A DNA stretch of 64,000 bases, taken from positions 16,603,501 through 16,667,500 of the forward strand of contig OX485805.1 in the NCBI GenBank assembly GCA_950295325.1, read 5' to 3'. A program made the position numbers and the translations under genes. Positions 61,390 through 64,000 of the stretch are shown piece after piece. The stretch comes from Polytrichum commune (Eukaryota > Streptophyta > Polytrichopsida > Polytrichales > Polytrichaceae). Position 1 is the first letter of the stretch, and each line of letters begins with the position of its first letter. Under the pieces are notes generated by a model. That model saw nothing but the letters and a program-made list of their open reading frames with translations, searched no databases and was not told the DNA's origin.

Positions 61390-61500
61390 TCTAGCCAAGG
61401 GTTGTAACTGTGAAGGCCTTTGAATCTCATCCAAAGGTCATACCTTGGAGAAGTGAAATTGAATTTATTGTGATCACAAACCTTCAAATAGAAACATGCA
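61390..61500 (+). repeat. R5 copy, partial
   Basis: Encodes KAFESHPKVIPWRSEIEF, matching the middle of the R5 frame in 55426-55640. It lies about 0.9 kb upstream of PAA1 on the opposite strand. Confidence 0.45.
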
Positions 61501-62002
61501 CTAAAAATCTTATCAATCTTCCCAAAATTGAAGAGATGACGACATGTACAAAAGAACTACATACCTTGTCAAATTGGAAGAAGTGGCATCATGAATCAAG
61601 AGGTGTCTGCTTGGAAGTAACAAGCCTATAATTCTACTATGACAATTTGATCACACCTATCTTGACTACATGTTAGTTGTATGGGCCCTCCCATATAAGT
61701 AGTGTGTTTTTGCCTCCATGAGCTGAGCTTGTTGACTTAGTTTTCCTTGGAAACCCCCAAGTACCTCCTTGAAGAAAACTTGCCCACCTATGGCCTAAGA
61801 TGCCAATGAATAGAGTATCACATGAACCCATTGACAAATCCAAACGAGGATAACGTGAGCCTTGACCTTGCTATTTTTGAGGAGCCGAGGTTGATTTACT
61901 TCTGAGTTCTCAAGGTGATACCCAGTCATATGAAGATGACCTATGTATGATGGGCTTCTTTTGGATTTGTACAACCAACACACACACATGTCTATAAACA
62001 CA

Positions 62003-62165
62003 ATATATATGTATGTATGTATACATGTTTCTATATATTTCTATATATATGTATATGTATATATATACATATATATATAGAGAGAGAGATTTATATATTT
62101 ATATATTTACATCTATCTATCTATCTATCTATATCTATATGTATCTATATGTATCTATATATAAA
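62003..62165. repeat. TA/TCTA-rich microsatellite cluster
   Basis: Compound (GTAT)n, (TA)n, (GA)n and (TCTA)n tract. Poly-Tyr/Ile frames over it are artefacts. Confidence 0.9.
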
Positions 62166-62289
62166 AATGAAACCATCATTTATTATAAATCATCAATTTA
62201 CCCCACCTTACACATGCAACAAACTTAGAGTATGTAGGGATATGATAGCAAATGGAATAGACATGTGCACATCATACAAAAGTCAAATA

Positions 62290-62900
62290 AGTGGAACATG
62301 AACAAGAGATGAGCTCGTTATTTTTGGAGAAGTTGAAGACAATATCTTTTGAAATGTTTAAGGAATACCCATATACAACCTCTAAGGGTTTTTCTTTTGG
62401 ATATATACATTTCAAAATTAGAACCTCCTTGTTTAGAGAAACCATTGTCCACATTAGGTATATCTCACTTTCAACACAATTAACTTAGATTCACTTCAAC
62501 GTATGTAAAAATTATATGAGCGCATGGGAAAATTCACATGAGCATAACATAAAATACGTGTTACTTCCTTTTTCTTTTTTTTAATATCAAGGGCAATATC
62601 CTAAGAATTCTCAAAGTGAAACTCATAGTGAATCCATAGATGACTTATAATGGTTGTCTTTTGGATAGGTACATTTTGGAATCAAAGTCATCCACATTAG
62701 GTGTACCCCAACTCACACACAACCAACTTATACAAATTTCAACATATGTAAGTATTTGATAACCAAGGAAAAGTACATGAGCACATCAAAAACTTTAAAT
62801 GCACAAAACATGAAAGATGATCTTGATTGTTTTGGAAAGTTGAGGATATTATGAATTCTCAAAGCAAAACTCATAGATTGCTTATTGTACCCCAAATCAC
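62290..62900. repeat. diverged ~245-bp tandem repeat, two and a half units
   Basis: Blocks AAGACAATATC, TCTTTTGGATA-GTACATTT, GTCCACATTAGGT and CTTCAACGTATGTAA recur at an offset of about 243-250 bp. A third partial unit begins near 62820. A single related stretch lies at 5570-5650. Confidence 0.55.
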
Positions 62901-63429
62901 GGACTCGCCATTCAAATGGTGGGCAACATCCCACTCCCTAAGGATTTAACAAAAAATGGTCACTTTCGCTCTTATAACGAGGCACACTTTGTGTTGGAAT
63001 GTCCCCTCTACAACTTCATTTAGTGATAGGTTTTTTTCCTTATTTTCAATTCAACTAGCTAGGTAGTTTGAGGTCTTCCTACCAACTAGATCATTATGTT
63101 AATATTAATCGTTATTTCACATAGACCACTGCACTCCATAACTCCAAGGAATCAACCTTTTTGACCCCACCTTGATGTTCTTCTAGTCCCATATATCTTT
63201 TGGCTTCTTGAGCTTTAGAATCACTTTCATTTCATTTCATTTCATTTCATAAACAACCTATGACAAATTTCTTCCAAATTATGTACATTTCAGGATGACA
63301 TCTATACGTATTCGTTATGAACCATTCACCACATGACTAGGTGTACACATCTACCTTAAGGTATGTGGGTGACCTTCAATTAGTTTTCTTGTTCTCTACC
63401 TTCTATTGACCAAATTTACATCTTAAAAT

Positions 63430-63720
63430 TTGTGTTGCATTAGCAAACATGTGATTAAACATCAACAAAAACTATACTAAAATTTGAACATCCCTTGATT
63501 CAAATACATTTATTGGAAGTGCATGTTTGTCAATCACTTAACTAGATACACGGGTTCTCCTAATTGTGTTCAATGTTGATTCTTGAATAGTGAATAAAAT
63601 TTAGAGATGTAGTCCAATCTCTTTTGAACATGTGTCTTTATGATGTTTGTTCTTTGATCCTCACCTAACCACTCACCAATCAATTGTAAGTTTCCAATTA
63701 AGAAAAGTATCCGAATAACA
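63430..63720 (-). repeat. R1 dispersed repeat, inverted
   Basis: Reverse copy ending GTCTTTATGATGTTTGTTCT, then TTTGATCCTCACCTAACCAC. It lies just downstream of the partial gene at the right edge. Confidence 0.65.
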
Positions 63721-63803
63721 CCCGCATAGCTTTAGACTCCGTCACTGTTGCCTTGAATTCCTCCATTCAAGAAGAATGGCCGGATGTACGAAGCATTTCG
63801 GAT

Positions 63804-64000
63804 CTACGCAAGCAATGTGCAGATTGAATCGGACACACAACCAAAGTCATCAGGATCAAAAGTGCACAGCAATGCTTGCATTTGGCCGGTGGAATAGAGA
63901 GTGTGATCATTCATGAGCATCGCACCGAATCCATTCCGTAATTCCTGAGCGGCATCATCACCATCATCATCATCATCATCATCAGCTTTAGCCTTTCTAA
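63804..64000 (-). CDS. C-terminal 65 codons of an unrecognised protein, cut by the window edge
   Basis: Reading leftwards from the last base, the frame is open for 65 codons to a TAG at 63806-63804. It starts with basic residues, has a run of seven Asp codons (the ATC trinucleotide repeat on the plus strand at 63955-63984), then a mixed stretch that includes GFGAMLMNDHTLYSTG and ends in CTLLA. Codon use and composition look like real protein rather than repeat. I do not recognise a family, and an upstream intron or exon border may lie just outside. The Asp run may instead be a microsatellite that happens to be in frame. No link to PAA1 is visible beyond the same strand. Confidence 0.45.
   Translation of the reverse strand, partial: RKAKADDDDDDDGDDAAQELRNGFGAMLMNDHTLYSTGQMQALLCTFDPDDFGCVSDSICTLLA

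Noticed and set aside
1-64000. CRISPR array, bacterial operons, organellar DNA or a complete autonomous transposon
   Set aside because: The direct repeats are minisatellites or dispersed elements without regular spacers. The only clear gene has many spliceosomal introns, and no intact transposase or reverse transcriptase frame exists.

Overview
This window looks like repeat-rich nuclear DNA from a land plant. The evidence is a chloroplast-targeted copper ATPase split by many GT-AG introns, embedded in AT-rich DNA with microsatellites, MITE-like elements, decayed LINEs and hAT fragments. There are no bacterial operons, no CRISPR and no rRNA operon. The ATPase matches PAA1/HMA6 over its N-terminal metal-binding motif and C-terminal membrane pair, but some central stretches read more like PAA2. 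That suggests a lineage outside the well-known angiosperms (fern, lycophyte or gymnosperm). This is an inference and I cannot name the species.

Layout. 1-47 kb holds no gene I can support. It is a mosaic of dispersed repeats: a hAT-type MITE family with CCGGTT-rich interiors (107-303, 665-945, 15331-15500, 21065-21293, 21726-22090, 37384-37610) and a longer 1,450-bp element with the same type of ends and a perfect 8-bp target duplication (37789-39238). It also holds a PIF/Harbinger-like MITE (31865-32427), two decayed LINE remnants (17.9-20.1 kb and 44.8-45.6 kb), a hAT transposase C-terminal remnant (36.5-36.7 kb), and a very frequent ~300-400-bp repeat, called R1 here, on both strands.

47234-60503 (minus strand) is the one clear gene: a 19-exon PAA1/HMA6-type P1B copper ATPase, about 1,040 residues. 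I could join every exon in frame with GT-AG borders. Its introns carry their own repeats: a four-copy ~175-bp tandem array (intron 1), two related SINE-like elements, one with a recognisable 5S rRNA-like promoter region (introns 2 and 5), a recent 243-bp tandem duplication (intron 17), and R1-type copies (introns 16 and 17).

60.5-63.8 kb is the 5' flank plus repeats. At the right edge (63804-64000, minus strand) the C-terminal 65 codons of a probable second gene enter the window. It has an Asp-rich run and I do not recognise it. The two genes show no visible functional link. The ATPase would move copper across the chloroplast envelope for plastocyanin and Cu/Zn superoxide dismutase.
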